A stretch of 64,000 bases of DNA from Bacteroidales bacterium UBA1410. Its GTDB lineage: Bacteria > Bacteroidota > Bacteroidia > Bacteroidales > Dysgonomonadaceae. Under the pieces are notes generated by a model. That model was given only the letters and a program-made list of their open reading frames with translations, was not told the origin of the DNA and did no database searches. The stretch covers positions 8,154 through 72,153 of the forward strand of contig DBPW01000038.1 of assembly GCA_002305015.1 (NCBI GenBank), written 5' to 3'. Below are positions 28,041 through 36,454 of this stretch, piece after piece. Positions within the stretch are counted from its first letter, which is position 1. The number at the start of each line of letters is the position of its first letter. Position numbers and translations under genes: made by a program.

Positions 28041-28276
28041 TTTTCTTTAATTTCTTCGAATTCCACGTCTTCGATAGTGCTGGATTCAAACTTTTTTTTC
28101 TGGTACGAAATGATTCGATCTTCTTGCGATTGAATCTTATGTTGATTTTGTGATTGCTTTTGCCGATATGTTTTGTTTTCTGATGCCCATCTTTTGCCCA
28201 TCAAAAGGTTGAAGATAAATCGAATCAGAAAATAAAAGGCAAGAAGAGAGAGAAAAAATCTCAGAATAATACCCAT
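28037..28276 (-). CDS. DUF4834-type small membrane protein
   Basis: A 79-residue protein with one hydrophobic segment (about residues 3-27) and then a basic, Q/K-rich soluble region ending in an acidic patch (VEFEEIKEK). The pattern matches DUF4834, a small Bacteroidota family of unknown role. The stop lies within the 3' side of the shared terminator. A region of 142 bases without a gene separates it from the Lrp-type gene. Confidence 0.6.
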   Translation of the reverse strand: MGIILRFFLSLLAFYFLIRFIFNLLMGKRWASENKTYRQKQSQNQHKIQSQEDRIISYQKKKFESSTIEDVEFEEIKEK

Positions 28277-28418
28277 TTTATGTTTCGAATAATGATTTTT
28301 ACCGAGTAAAGATACAATAAGCCATGGATTAACGAAAACGATTTTGATTTATTTAACGGTATGAACGGAGTTAAACCCTATTATTTTAATATGTTTTTTG
28401 CTTATCTACGACAATAAA

Positions 28419-28931
28419 TCATTCCTTTTCCTTTTCCTTTTCCTTTTCTTTTTCCTTTTCTTTTTCTTCGGCAATATGGATGGGCAGTCTTTTCCTGAAA
28501 GCTTGTTTGAAACTAACCAGCGTTTCGGATCGGGCTAAACCCAACGGTTGCAGTTTTTCGTGAATAAGATTCAGTAAATCATGATTGTTTCGGGCATATA
28601 CTTTAATAAATAAATCGTATTCACCTGTGGTATAATAACATTCCACAACTTCCGGTATTTTCTGAAGTTCTTCCACAACTGCCTCATGATTGCCCGGCGA
28701 ATTCAAAAAAATTCCAATATAAGCGCAAGTTTCATAGCCGATTTTTTCGGGATCGATAATAAATTCCGAACCGTTAATGATGCCCAGGTTGATGAGTTTT
28801 TGTACGCGTTGATGGATAGCGGCACCCGATACCCCGCATTCGCGTGCTACTTCAAGAAAGGGGATTCGTGCATTGTCGGCAATGAGATTTAGGATTTTTT
28901 CGTCCATTTCGTCTAATTCGTGATACGTCAT
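28419..28931 (-). CDS. Lrp/AsnC-family transcriptional regulator
   Basis: DNA-binding regulator responding to amino acids or similar ligands. The 170 residues contain an N-terminal helix-turn-helix (IPFLEVARECGVSGAAIHQR, about 23-42) and a C-terminal RAM ligand-binding domain (about 65-145, with TTGEYDLFIKVYARN). It is longer than the usual ~155 because the C-terminus ends in alternating Glu-Lys pairs encoded by a short tandem repeat. It is the only obvious one-component regulator in the window; the target is not known. Confidence 0.88.
   Translation of the reverse strand: MTYHELDEMDEKILNLIADNARIPFLEVARECGVSGAAIHQRVQKLINLGIINGSEFIIDPEKIGYETCAYIGIFLNSPGNHEAVVEELQKIPEVVECYYTTGEYDLFIKVYARNNHDLLNLIHEKLQPLGLARSETLVSFKQAFRKRLPIHIAEEKEKEKEKEKEKEKE
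28422..28468. repeat. Hexanucleotide-like tandem repeat in the Lrp gene
   Basis: About eight imperfect copies of TTTTCC/TTTTTC on the plus strand, read on the minus strand as GAAAAG-type units coding the Glu-Lys tail. Unit changes of six bases keep the frame, so the tail length can vary without breaking the gene. Confidence 0.8.
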
Positions 28932-29052
28932 AGGATTTGTTTTTATGTAGAAAAATTTATGATTAATGGATAGATTGAATTTTTATCCGGAACAAATTTA
29001 ATAAAATAGCTGATCCGGTCAATGACAAAAAGCGATTGTTCGAAAAAAATAT

Positions 29053-30294
29053 TCAATCTAATGTATGAATTACCAGACCCGAACGCAGTTTTGGTTCAAA
29101 CCAAGTAGTTTTGGGAGGCATGATATTGCCACTGTCGGCAATTTCCATCAATTGTTTCATGGAAACCGGATACAGTGCAATTGCCAATGCCATTTCGCCA
29201 CTATCTACCCGTTTTTTTAGTTCGTTAAGTCCGCGTATACCGCCAACAAATTCGATACGCTTATCGGAACGCAAATCTTTTATCCCCAGGATATCGTCGA
29301 GTATATATTTCGATGTAATCGACACATCCAATTGATCCACCGGATCTTCATCATGCAAGATGTGCGGTTTGGCTGTGAGACTGTACGATTTACCATCTAA
29401 ATAAATAGAAAAATTGTGTAAATGTTTCGGCTTTTGAATTTCTGAACCGGTAGGCTCAATAACGAAATTTTCTTCCAGCTTTTTCAGGAATTCTTCCGGT
29501 GTTAAACCGTTCAAGTCTTTTACGAGTCGATTATAATCGATAATGTTGAGTTGACTTGCCGGAAAACAGACGGCCATGAAATAATTATATTCTTCATCAC
29601 CTCTGTGGTATGGGTTGTTTTTTGCTTTTTCTGCACCTACCAACGCTGCTGCAGCAGAACGATGATGACCGTCGGCAATGTACATGGAGGGTATGGAAGC
29701 AAAAATGCGGGTGATGTCTTCGATATCTTTCTTGTCGCGAACCAACCAAAAATGATGTCCGATTCCGTCTCCCGAAACAAAATCGTATTCAGGTTCCTCA
29801 GATGAAACGCGTTTCACGATGGTTTCCAATTCCGGATTGTCGGGATAAGCAAAAAATACCGGCTCCATATTGGCATTGGTTATGCGCACATGTTTCATGC
29901 GATCTTCTTCCTTGTCGCGACGGGTCAGTTCGTGTTTTTTTATTTTCCCTGTCAAGTAATCTTCCACCGAAGCTCCTACTACAATTCCGTATTGGGTCTT
30001 TCCGTTCATCGTTTGAGCGTATACATAATACATTTCGGCCGGATCTTGCACCAGCCATCCATTTTCCATGAATTTACGAAAATTTTCAGCGGCTTTTTCG
30101 TATACCCGCGGATCGTGCTCATCTGTTCCTTGAGGAAAGTCAATTTCGGGTTTAATGATGTGGTAAAGCGATTTTTCGTTTCCTTCTGCTTCTTTGCGGG
30201 CTTCTTCAGCATTGAGTACATCGTAGGGGCGTGATGCTACTTCCGTTACCAACGATTTTGGAGGGCGTATCCCTTTAAAAGGTTTTACTTTCAT
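29053..30294 (-). CDS. DUF1015 family protein
   Basis: A 413-residue cytoplasmic protein matching the widespread DUF1015 family. It starts with VKPFKGIRPP and ASRPYDVLNAEEA and contains the conserved block MYIADGHHRSAAA at about 205, where the histidines look like an active or metal site. The fold is sometimes described as related to serine-kinase-like or HipA-like proteins, but no reaction is established that I can rely on. It is a single gene with its own promoter, divergent from the DMP19 gene. Confidence 0.85.
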   Translation of the reverse strand: MKVKPFKGIRPPKSLVTEVASRPYDVLNAEEARKEAEGNEKSLYHIIKPEIDFPQGTDEHDPRVYEKAAENFRKFMENGWLVQDPAEMYYVYAQTMNGKTQYGIVVGASVEDYLTGKIKKHELTRRDKEEDRMKHVRITNANMEPVFFAYPDNPELETIVKRVSSEEPEYDFVSGDGIGHHFWLVRDKKDIEDITRIFASIPSMYIADGHHRSAAAALVGAEKAKNNPYHRGDEEYNYFMAVCFPASQLNIIDYNRLVKDLNGLTPEEFLKKLEENFVIEPTGSEIQKPKHLHNFSIYLDGKSYSLTAKPHILHDEDPVDQLDVSITSKYILDDILGIKDLRSDKRIEFVGGIRGLNELKKRVDSGEMALAIALYPVSMKQLMEIADSGNIMPPKTTWFEPKLRSGLVIHTLD

Positions 30295-30326
30295 TTTCGT
30301 ATGCTTGTTTCACGATTATTTCGGCG

Positions 30327-30334
30327 CAAAGTTA
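30327..30334 (-). promoter_or_regulatory. -7 element for the DUF1015 gene
   Basis: Read on the minus strand TAACTTTG, a perfect TAnnTTTG match, 33 bases before the ATG at 30294. The -33 box is unclear. Confidence 0.45.
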
Positions 30335-30386
30335 CTATTTTTGTTTTATAAAAAAGATGATGTCGGTTTGTTTTAAAAAAAGTTAC

Positions 30387-30394
30387 TACATTTG
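30387..30394 (+). promoter_or_regulatory. -7 element for the DMP19-family gene
   Basis: TACATTTG matches TAnnTTTG, 27 bases before the ATG at 30422, with TTTG at 30367-30370 upstream at a short 16-base spacing. It is divergent from the DUF1015 promoter. Confidence 0.45.
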
Positions 30395-30421
30395 TGAAAC
30401 AATAATGAAATCTATTCCACA

Positions 30422-30922
30422 ATGATACAAATACGTGAAGATATATTGGCTGCAGCTTATACTCAGGGAATGGACGAATTTCTGAAGGTACTTACAGATA
30501 CGTATCTCGATTGTGTCAACAACGACCTTAGTGCAGAAAACATGGAGAAGCTCAGCGGTTATCAGCATGCTTTATTGGCTTATCGTTTTTTTCAAGAGGA
30601 GGTTAACCAGGGAGGTTTTGTGCAATTGATCCAGAATGGTTACGGTGGGTATGTTTTCGATAATCCCACAGCAAAAGCTTTAAAGCTGTTTGGAGCTGTT
30701 GAAACCGCAAAAATCATTTATAAAGCAGCAGCAATTTATCATGCTCATCAAGCGGAACTCGAACGTGAAACCACTGATGACGAATTTATGTCCATGTATG
30801 TCGATTTCGAGGAATTTGACGATTTGGAAGAAGCCTATTTTTTGATTGAAGAAGAGGAAACGGCTTGCATTGCCTGTTTTGTGAAGAAAAATATCGAGGA
30901 TTTCGTCGATTTAATGAGTTGA
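30422..30922 (+). CDS. DMP19 family (DUF4375) protein
   Basis: A 166-residue acidic helical protein. The block YRFFQEEVNQGGFVQLIQNG at about 56-75 is the conserved core of DUF4375/DMP19-like proteins, which mimic DNA or interact with regulators in Neisseria (DMP19). The very acidic later half (FEEFDDLEEAYFLIEEEE) fits a DNA-mimic idea, but this is analogy only. It precedes the fatty-acid-kinase-like cassette by 74 bases; a shared transcript is possible. Confidence 0.7.
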   Translation: MIQIREDILAAAYTQGMDEFLKVLTDTYLDCVNNDLSAENMEKLSGYQHALLAYRFFQEEVNQGGFVQLIQNGYGGYVFDNPTAKALKLFGAVETAKIIYKAAAIYHAHQAELERETTDDEFMSMYVDFEEFDDLEEAYFLIEEEETACIACFVKKNIEDFVDLMS

Positions 30923-30996
30923 AATTACCTGAAGATAAATACTTGGCATCGTTTTTGAGAACACATTAAACGAAATTTAATTCATTTATCCTAATC

Positions 30997-32814
30997 ATGG
31001 CTACCGAAATAGACGTAAACGAGATTAATGAGCGGATAGAAAATATCCACAGATACTTGAACAAGCACAAGGAATATTTAAACAGCTTGAATGTTTTTCC
31101 TGTTCCCGACGGAGATACCGGTTTAAACATGGTACTGACGCTTCAAGGAGCAATGGCCAACATGAAAAATTTTGAAAATCAAACCATGTTGCCCGGTGAG
31201 TATTTGAAAAATTTTGCCGAACAAATGCTTTTAAACAGCAGAGGATGTTCTGGAGTCATCTTGTCTCTGTTTATGCAAGGTTTTGCCGAAATTGTTCAAA
31301 ATAACGATTTTTCGAAGGAAAATGTATATAGAGCCATTGAAAATGGGTATCGAAATGCGTATGAGGGTACAGAAAATCCACGTGAAGGCACCATGCTTAC
31401 CTTGATGCGGGCGTTGAAAGAAAAATATGCCGAGTTGATGGAAGAGGAAGATGATCCTATTGTTATTATCAGCAAAACCATTCCTTACCTGAAAGAGGTA
31501 CTGAATAAAACGCCGGAAATGCTTCCCGTATTGAAACAAGCCGGCGTTATTGATTCCGGCGGCGCCGGATTTGTTTTTTTTATTCAGGGAATAAATAGAG
31601 AATTACAGCATAACGGTTTTGGTGCAAATGGTTTATCGGTTCCTACTTTACTGAAAATTGGTAAAGCAACCCGTAAACATATTCGGATGCGATTATCCAA
31701 ATTTAGAAAAACGCCTTTTGCTCATCTGATCTCCAATATTGATTTTTCGAGAATCCAGAACACACGGTTGCAGGAAATTTTGCAGAATGTGAGAAAAGTA
31801 ACCACCAATTTATCGGTCAATAATCATGTTAACGGCAAAAAAACGCTTCAGAAAAGAATTATCAATGAACTCGAAGAAATAGACAATCTTTGGAATCCGG
31901 ACATCAAGCAAAAATACTGTACGGAATTTGTTTTGGAATCTGACAAAATTACTTCCAAAGAACAGCTACGGGAAATGATTTCTGCCTTGGGAGACAGTCT
32001 CATTGTCATTCAGGCCGGCAATAAATTCAAAGTACATATTCATACCAACAAACCCGATGATATTTTTGATAGGGTTAAACCCTATGGTGAATTGATTTTT
32101 ACAAAGGTTGACGATATGAAAAAACAGCATCGGAACTTTATCAGTGACGATGTTATCGATTACACACGTGATAAAAGCATATTTTGTATTGTCTCGGGAA
32201 AAGGTTTTGCCGAAATACTTCAAAAATTAGGGGCCGACGATATATTGTGTTACGGAAAGAATAAGCCTTCGGTTGATCAATTGGCCAAGGGGCTCGACAA
32301 TTTGCAAGCCAAAAATATTATTGCCGCTGCCGACGATGGCGATATTCTTATGGCATTGAAATATGCGGTCTCGCTTTGCAAATCGAATGTCTATATTGTC
32401 GAATCGGATAATCCTGTCGACTTAATCGGCATGATGATGGGTATTTCGAAAGATTATGACATCATGACTATGTTTGAAGAAGCCATGAAGAGCATCAATA
32501 CCATACCTTTCTGCGGTATAGCACGTGCAAATCGCGAAGTACTTGCCGATAACGGAATGCCTGTGAAGAAAAACGACTATTTTGCGGTGTATAAAAAGAA
32601 AATCATTCTTTCGAATCCCAACATGGAAAAGCTTGTTATTGAGGCTATCCATCAATTGGCAAACGATTGCAGTCTGGTTACTTTATACAAAGGACTACCT
32701 TCACGTAAGGAGAACGGCTTGGTCGATCGCCTTAAAAAGGAGTTCCCCGATATCGATTTTGAAGAATATTATGGAGGCCAGTACAATTACAACTATTATA
32801 TAACCTTTGAATAA
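30997..32814 (+). CDS. DAK2/FakA-like fatty acid kinase
   Basis: ATP-binding kinase homologous to FakA (YloV), which phosphorylates fatty acids bound by FakB/DegV proteins. The 605 residues have an N-terminal DhaL/DAK2 domain (about 1-205) with VFPVPDGDTGLNMV, whose aspartates bind Mg-ATP, and SRGCSGVILS. A middle domain and a C-terminal DegV-like domain (about 325-605) follow. It is longer than the ~550-residue Firmicutes FakA. The DegV gene starts 12 bases after its stop, supporting a FakA-FakB pair. Confidence 0.85.
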   Translation: MATEIDVNEINERIENIHRYLNKHKEYLNSLNVFPVPDGDTGLNMVLTLQGAMANMKNFENQTMLPGEYLKNFAEQMLLNSRGCSGVILSLFMQGFAEIVQNNDFSKENVYRAIENGYRNAYEGTENPREGTMLTLMRALKEKYAELMEEEDDPIVIISKTIPYLKEVLNKTPEMLPVLKQAGVIDSGGAGFVFFIQGINRELQHNGFGANGLSVPTLLKIGKATRKHIRMRLSKFRKTPFAHLISNIDFSRIQNTRLQEILQNVRKVTTNLSVNNHVNGKKTLQKRIINELEEIDNLWNPDIKQKYCTEFVLESDKITSKEQLREMISALGDSLIVIQAGNKFKVHIHTNKPDDIFDRVKPYGELIFTKVDDMKKQHRNFISDDVIDYTRDKSIFCIVSGKGFAEILQKLGADDILCYGKNKPSVDQLAKGLDNLQAKNIIAAADDGDILMALKYAVSLCKSNVYIVESDNPVDLIGMMMGISKDYDIMTMFEEAMKSINTIPFCGIARANREVLADNGMPVKKNDYFAVYKKKIILSNPNMEKLVIEAIHQLANDCSLVTLYKGLPSRKENGLVDRLKKEFPDIDFEEYYGGQYNYNYYITFE

Positions 32815-32826
32815 AAACAAAAGCAT

Positions 32827-33711
32827 ATGAAAAAGAAAATTTTTATCATTGTGGGCGATAATTTAGGTCTTTCGAGAGATCAGATCGATTACGAAGATCT
32901 CGAGATTATCAAATTTCCTGTGCTGGTAGAAGGAAAAGAATATCGCGAGAGTGATGAATACAATGCGAATTGGTTGATATCCAAATTTGAAAAAGAAAAT
33001 ATTGTGGCAAAATCATCCACTTTACCACAAAATGATATTGTTGAAGCTGTTGAAAGAAATTATCGAAATTACGACCTCATCATTCATGTGGTAATGAGCA
33101 GCGGCTTATCGAGTGCTACTTGGAAAGTGGCCGAAAACGTTCGAAAGCAGTTTGAAAATGTTATCCCCATTATCAATGTCGATAGCAGGCAAGCCGTAGT
33201 GGGTGTGGGAAATGTGCTTTTGGGTATCATCGATATCATTAAAAGCAACGATGATTTGAGTATAGAAGAAATCGAAAAATTATGCCAACAAGTAGTTGAA
33301 AATACCTTTAGTTATTACATTTTCCCTGATTTAAACTATCTATACAAAGGCGGCAGAATTGGAAGAGCTCAGTCGCTGATGGGCAGCTTGTTACATATCA
33401 TCCCCATAATCGGCCTGATGGGTGAAGACCCGGAAGGTATTGTTTCTTCTTTAGGAAAAGGAAGAACCTTTAAACAGGTAAATAACCAGGTTATTGAGTT
33501 GATAAAAGCGAAAATGAAAGAAAAATCGGCATCGAAAATCAAACGAGCCATTTCTGTGAGCGGATACGGCGAAAAAAACAAAGATGTTGCTGAAGAGCTG
33601 ATAGAAAAAGTCAAAGCTCTTCCTTGTGACGATTTTGTTATAGGGAAACCCGGCCTTGTGGATGCCGTATATTGCGGTCCCGGCGCATATGGTATATCCA
33701 TACTTCTATAG
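32827..33711 (+). CDS. DegV/FakB-type fatty-acid-binding protein
   Basis: Lipid-binding partner that presents a fatty acid to FakA. The 294 residues show the DegV landmarks: AKSSTLPQND in the place of the usual TSQPS loop, VMSSGLSSATWK near the carboxylate site, NVDSRQAVVGVG, and YLYKGGRIGRAQSLMGSLL. It is sandwiched between the FakA-like gene and a plsY-like gene with gaps of 12 and 8 bases, so the fatty acyl-phosphate made by the pair could be used directly by the next enzyme. Confidence 0.85.
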   Translation: MKKKIFIIVGDNLGLSRDQIDYEDLEIIKFPVLVEGKEYRESDEYNANWLISKFEKENIVAKSSTLPQNDIVEAVERNYRNYDLIIHVVMSSGLSSATWKVAENVRKQFENVIPIINVDSRQAVVGVGNVLLGIIDIIKSNDDLSIEEIEKLCQQVVENTFSYYIFPDLNYLYKGGRIGRAQSLMGSLLHIIPIIGLMGEDPEGIVSSLGKGRTFKQVNNQVIELIKAKMKEKSASKIKRAISVSGYGEKNKDVAEELIEKVKALPCDDFVIGKPGLVDAVYCGPGAYGISILL

Positions 33712-33719
33712 AAAAACAG

Positions 33720-34334
33720 ATGAATATGAATGAGATTCTTTTCTCCTTGCTCTGTCTTGTTATCGGTTATTTGATCGGTTCGATTTTGTTTGCCCATGTG
33801 ATTACCCGATGGGTAAAAAACGTCAATATTCGTGAGTTGGGAAACGGCAATCCGGGTGCTTACAATGTTTTCAGAAACGTAAGCAAATTCTGGGGAGTCG
33901 TTGCCGGACTTTTAGATGCAATAAAAGCATTGGGTCCTATGCTGATAGCTTCACATTATTTTCACCTTTCCAACATTGCTTTGGGATGTTTGGCAGTGGG
34001 TGCTGTTTTGGGACACGGACTTCCGGTCTATTATCATTTCAAGGGAGGTCGGGCTGCATCGGTGCTCATGGGGATGTACATTTTTTTCATCCCCATGGAG
34101 TTTTTGATTGCTTTAGCCATTACCGCAATTGTTGTGTTGGGCTTTATCAGAAAAGAATATGGCGTATGGGGTCCCACGGGGATTATCGCTCTGTGTTTGG
34201 TCTTGTGTTTGTTTTTTCCTCATCCAACAGAAGTCAAGATTTTTGTATGGATAGGAGGACTTATCGTCTTGTTGTTCAACATGGATAAAGTGAAGGAAAA
34301 AGCCCAATCGATTACGCCGACCCCCGTAAAATAG
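33720..34334 (+). CDS. PlsY-like glycerol-3-phosphate acyltransferase
   Basis: Membrane enzyme family that transfers acyl groups from acyl-phosphate to glycerol-3-phosphate. About five membrane segments are visible in 204 residues. Motif 1 reads GNGNPGAYNVFRNV (PlsY: GSGNxGATNxxR) and motif 2 reads GHGLPVYYHFKGGRAAS where typical PlsY has GGKGVAT, so the key region has diverged. ATG 33720 is chosen, 8 bases after the DegV stop; the frame runs further back into that gene. It may be a paralogue with altered substrate use rather than the main PlsY. Confidence 0.75.
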   Translation: MNMNEILFSLLCLVIGYLIGSILFAHVITRWVKNVNIRELGNGNPGAYNVFRNVSKFWGVVAGLLDAIKALGPMLIASHYFHLSNIALGCLAVGAVLGHGLPVYYHFKGGRAASVLMGMYIFFIPMEFLIALAITAIVVLGFIRKEYGVWGPTGIIALCLVLCLFFPHPTEVKIFVWIGGLIVLLFNMDKVKEKAQSITPTPVK

Positions 34335-34354
34335 CTGTAAAAAAATATTTTGAT

Positions 34355-34362
34355 TACTTTTG
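34355..34362 (+). promoter_or_regulatory. -7 element for the DUF4199 gene
   Basis: TACTTTTG matches TAnnTTTG and ends 21 bases before ATG 34384. It shows that the TTG at 34360 is promoter sequence, not a start codon. Confidence 0.5.
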
Positions 34363-34383
34363 TATTTTAAAAATACAAAACAT

Positions 34384-34923
34384 ATGCCTGAAAATAAAAG
34401 TCAGTTGGTTAATTACGCGATGAATGGTGGGTTGGTAGTCGGAGTATTCTGGGTAATCAAATATTTTTTTGTGATAGCGGCAACCAGTTATCCTTTTTTT
34501 GGATATATCAATACCTTGTTAAGTATCGGAACTCCTTTGTTGTTGTTCTTTTTTTTGGTCAGATACAAAAATTTTGTAGTCGAGCAAGACAAGATCAGTA
34601 TGTGGCACGGTATCCGGTTTTCGATGATGCTTTTTTTCTTTGCTTCGCTTTTGGAAGCAATCGTTGTGATTGTGCATATTATATGGCTCGATCCGGTATA
34701 TCTCTCGCGAACTTATGAACATACCCTTGAAATGATCGAAAATATGTCGGCCGACCAAAATCTGATCAGTAAGCTGAAGCAACAGCCTGTGCCTACGCCT
34801 TTTTCCTATACTTTGGGAATGATTATAGGAAATCTGCTGATAGGGTTTTTGCTTTCGTTGTTTCTTGTTCCCCTTGCCAACCGTTTTACGTTTAAAAACG
34901 ACAATCGTCAGTCTGGAGAGTAA
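34384..34923 (+). CDS. DUF4199 membrane protein
   Basis: A 179-residue protein with four hydrophobic segments (about residues 15-35, 43-58, 75-100 and 145-165), a layout typical of DUF4199, a Bacteroidota family of unknown function. A charged loop of about 40 residues lies between segments three and four. The gene lies 2 bases before a GT2 glycosyltransferase, an association repeatedly seen for this family, so a role in the same membrane-linked sugar transfer is possible but unproven. Confidence 0.72.
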   Translation: MPENKSQLVNYAMNGGLVVGVFWVIKYFFVIAATSYPFFGYINTLLSIGTPLLLFFFLVRYKNFVVEQDKISMWHGIRFSMMLFFFASLLEAIVVIVHIIWLDPVYLSRTYEHTLEMIENMSADQNLISKLKQQPVPTPFSYTLGMIIGNLLIGFLLSLFLVPLANRFTFKNDNRQSGE

Positions 34924-34925
34924 TT

Positions 34926-35876
34926 ATGGATATTTCGGTTATAATACCTTTTTACAATGAGGAAGAATCGTTGCGCGAGTTATACCAATGGATTAAACGC
35001 GTGATGGACGAAAACGGTTATTCGTATGAAATTATTTTTGTGGACGATGGGAGTACCGATGGTTCATGGAATATTGTTACCGAATTAAAAGCTACATCGG
35101 AACAGGTACATGCGATAAAGTTTCGGCGCAATTACGGAAAATCGCCGGCATTGCAATGCGCCTTTCAAAAAGCCGAAGGGGATGTGGTGATTACGATGGA
35201 TGCCGATTTGCAGGATAGTCCGGAAGAGATTCCCGAATTGTATCGGATGATTAAGGAGGAGGGGTATGATTTGGTGTCGGGATGGAAGAAAAAACGTTAC
35301 GATGCCCTATTGACCAAGAATTTGCCATCCAAACTTTTCAATGCAACGGCCCGATGTGTATCGGGTATTAAGTTGCACGATTTCAATTGCGGACTCAAAG
35401 CCTATCGAAAGGATGTCGTAAAAAATATCGAACTGTATAACGAGATGCACCGTTATATTCCCATTTTGGCCAAAAGTGCCGGTTTTACCAAAATCGCCGA
35501 AAAACCGGTGCATCATCAGCCCCGGAAATACGGCAAAAGCAAGTTCGGAGTGAGTCGTTTTTTTAACGGCTATCTCGATTTGATGACCTTGTGGTTTTTG
35601 AACCGTTTTGGCAAAAAGCCCATGCATTTTTTTGGCGTGTTGGGTACCCTGATGTTTTTCATCGGTTTCGTTGCCGTGATTGCAGTCGGCGCTACAAAAC
35701 TATACGACATGCATCATGGTAATCCGTACCGGTTGGTAACCGAGTCGCCCTATTTTTATATTTCCCTAACCATGATGATTCTTGGTACGATGCTTTTTCT
35801 GGGAGGATTCTTAGGCGAACTTATTTCGCGAAATTCTCCCGAAAGAAATTATTACCGGATAGAAGAAGAATTCTAG
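34926..35876 (+). CDS. GT2 family glycosyltransferase (GtrB/DPM-like)
   Basis: Probably transfers a sugar to a polyprenyl phosphate. The 316 residues hold an N-terminal GT-A domain: VIIPFYNEEESL, FVDDGSTDGSW, and MDADLQDSPEEIPEL containing the metal-binding DxD-type motif. Two C-terminal membrane segments (about 240-262 and 280-302) anchor it, as in GtrB and DPM-like enzymes. It is coupled to the preceding DUF4199 gene. The sugar donor cannot be read. Confidence 0.88.
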   Translation: MDISVIIPFYNEEESLRELYQWIKRVMDENGYSYEIIFVDDGSTDGSWNIVTELKATSEQVHAIKFRRNYGKSPALQCAFQKAEGDVVITMDADLQDSPEEIPELYRMIKEEGYDLVSGWKKKRYDALLTKNLPSKLFNATARCVSGIKLHDFNCGLKAYRKDVVKNIELYNEMHRYIPILAKSAGFTKIAEKPVHHQPRKYGKSKFGVSRFFNGYLDLMTLWFLNRFGKKPMHFFGVLGTLMFFIGFVAVIAVGATKLYDMHHGNPYRLVTESPYFYISLTMMILGTMLFLGGFLGELISRNSPERNYYRIEEEF

Positions 35877-35917
35877 TATGCGCCTATTTTTTTAACTATT
35901 TAATTAGCAAGTGAATA

Positions 35918-36436
35918 ATGAATTTCGATGAAGTAATACGTAAGCGAAAATCGATCAGGAAATTCAGTGAAAAGCCTGTCGATAAAGAAGCGATTTTGCA
36001 ATTGCTCGAAAGCGCCCGGTTGGCTCCATCGGCCGTAAATTTTCAGCCGTGGAAATTTTATGTATGTACTTCTGAAGAGGCGAAAAAGGCAATTCGGGAA
36101 AGCTATTCCCGTGAATGGTTTGCCGGTGCCCAGGTCTACATAGTGGCGTGCGGCGATCATAGTCGTTCGTGGAAACGCCCCGCTGACGGGAAAGATCATT
36201 GCGACATCGATATTGCCATCGCCGTGGAACATATCGTGCTGAAAGCCACCGATCTTGGATTGGGAACGTGTTGGGTATGCAACTTCGATCCGCTGAAAGT
36301 GAAAGAAGCGTTGCATTTGAGCGAGGAATTCGAACCCATTGTTCTTCTGCCGTTGGGTTATCCTGCGGATAATTATGAAGCCGATCCACGCCATAGCAAA
36401 CGCAAACCGCTTGAAGAGATTGCGGAATGGGTGTGA
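35918..36436 (+). CDS. Nitroreductase-family FMN protein
   Basis: Flavin oxidoreductase of the nitroreductase fold. The 172 residues begin with RKRKSIRKFSEKPVD, the FMN phosphate-binding arginine region, followed by APSAVNFQPWKFYV and the C-terminal GLGTCWVCNFDP and LLPLGYP. It is a short form of about 170 residues, common in anaerobes. The physiological substrate is unknown. apbE, which attaches flavin to proteins, follows after a short gap, so both may belong to one flavin-related transcript. Confidence 0.87.
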   Translation: MNFDEVIRKRKSIRKFSEKPVDKEAILQLLESARLAPSAVNFQPWKFYVCTSEEAKKAIRESYSREWFAGAQVYIVACGDHSRSWKRPADGKDHCDIDIAIAVEHIVLKATDLGLGTCWVCNFDPLKVKEALHLSEEFEPIVLLPLGYPADNYEADPRHSKRKPLEEIAEWV

Positions 36437-36454
36437 GATAGGCGGTTGGAGCTT

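Noticed and set aside
34360..34383. TTG start eight codons upstream of the DUF4199 ATG
   Set aside because: The TTG lies inside the TACTTTTG promoter element, so it is probably not transcribed.
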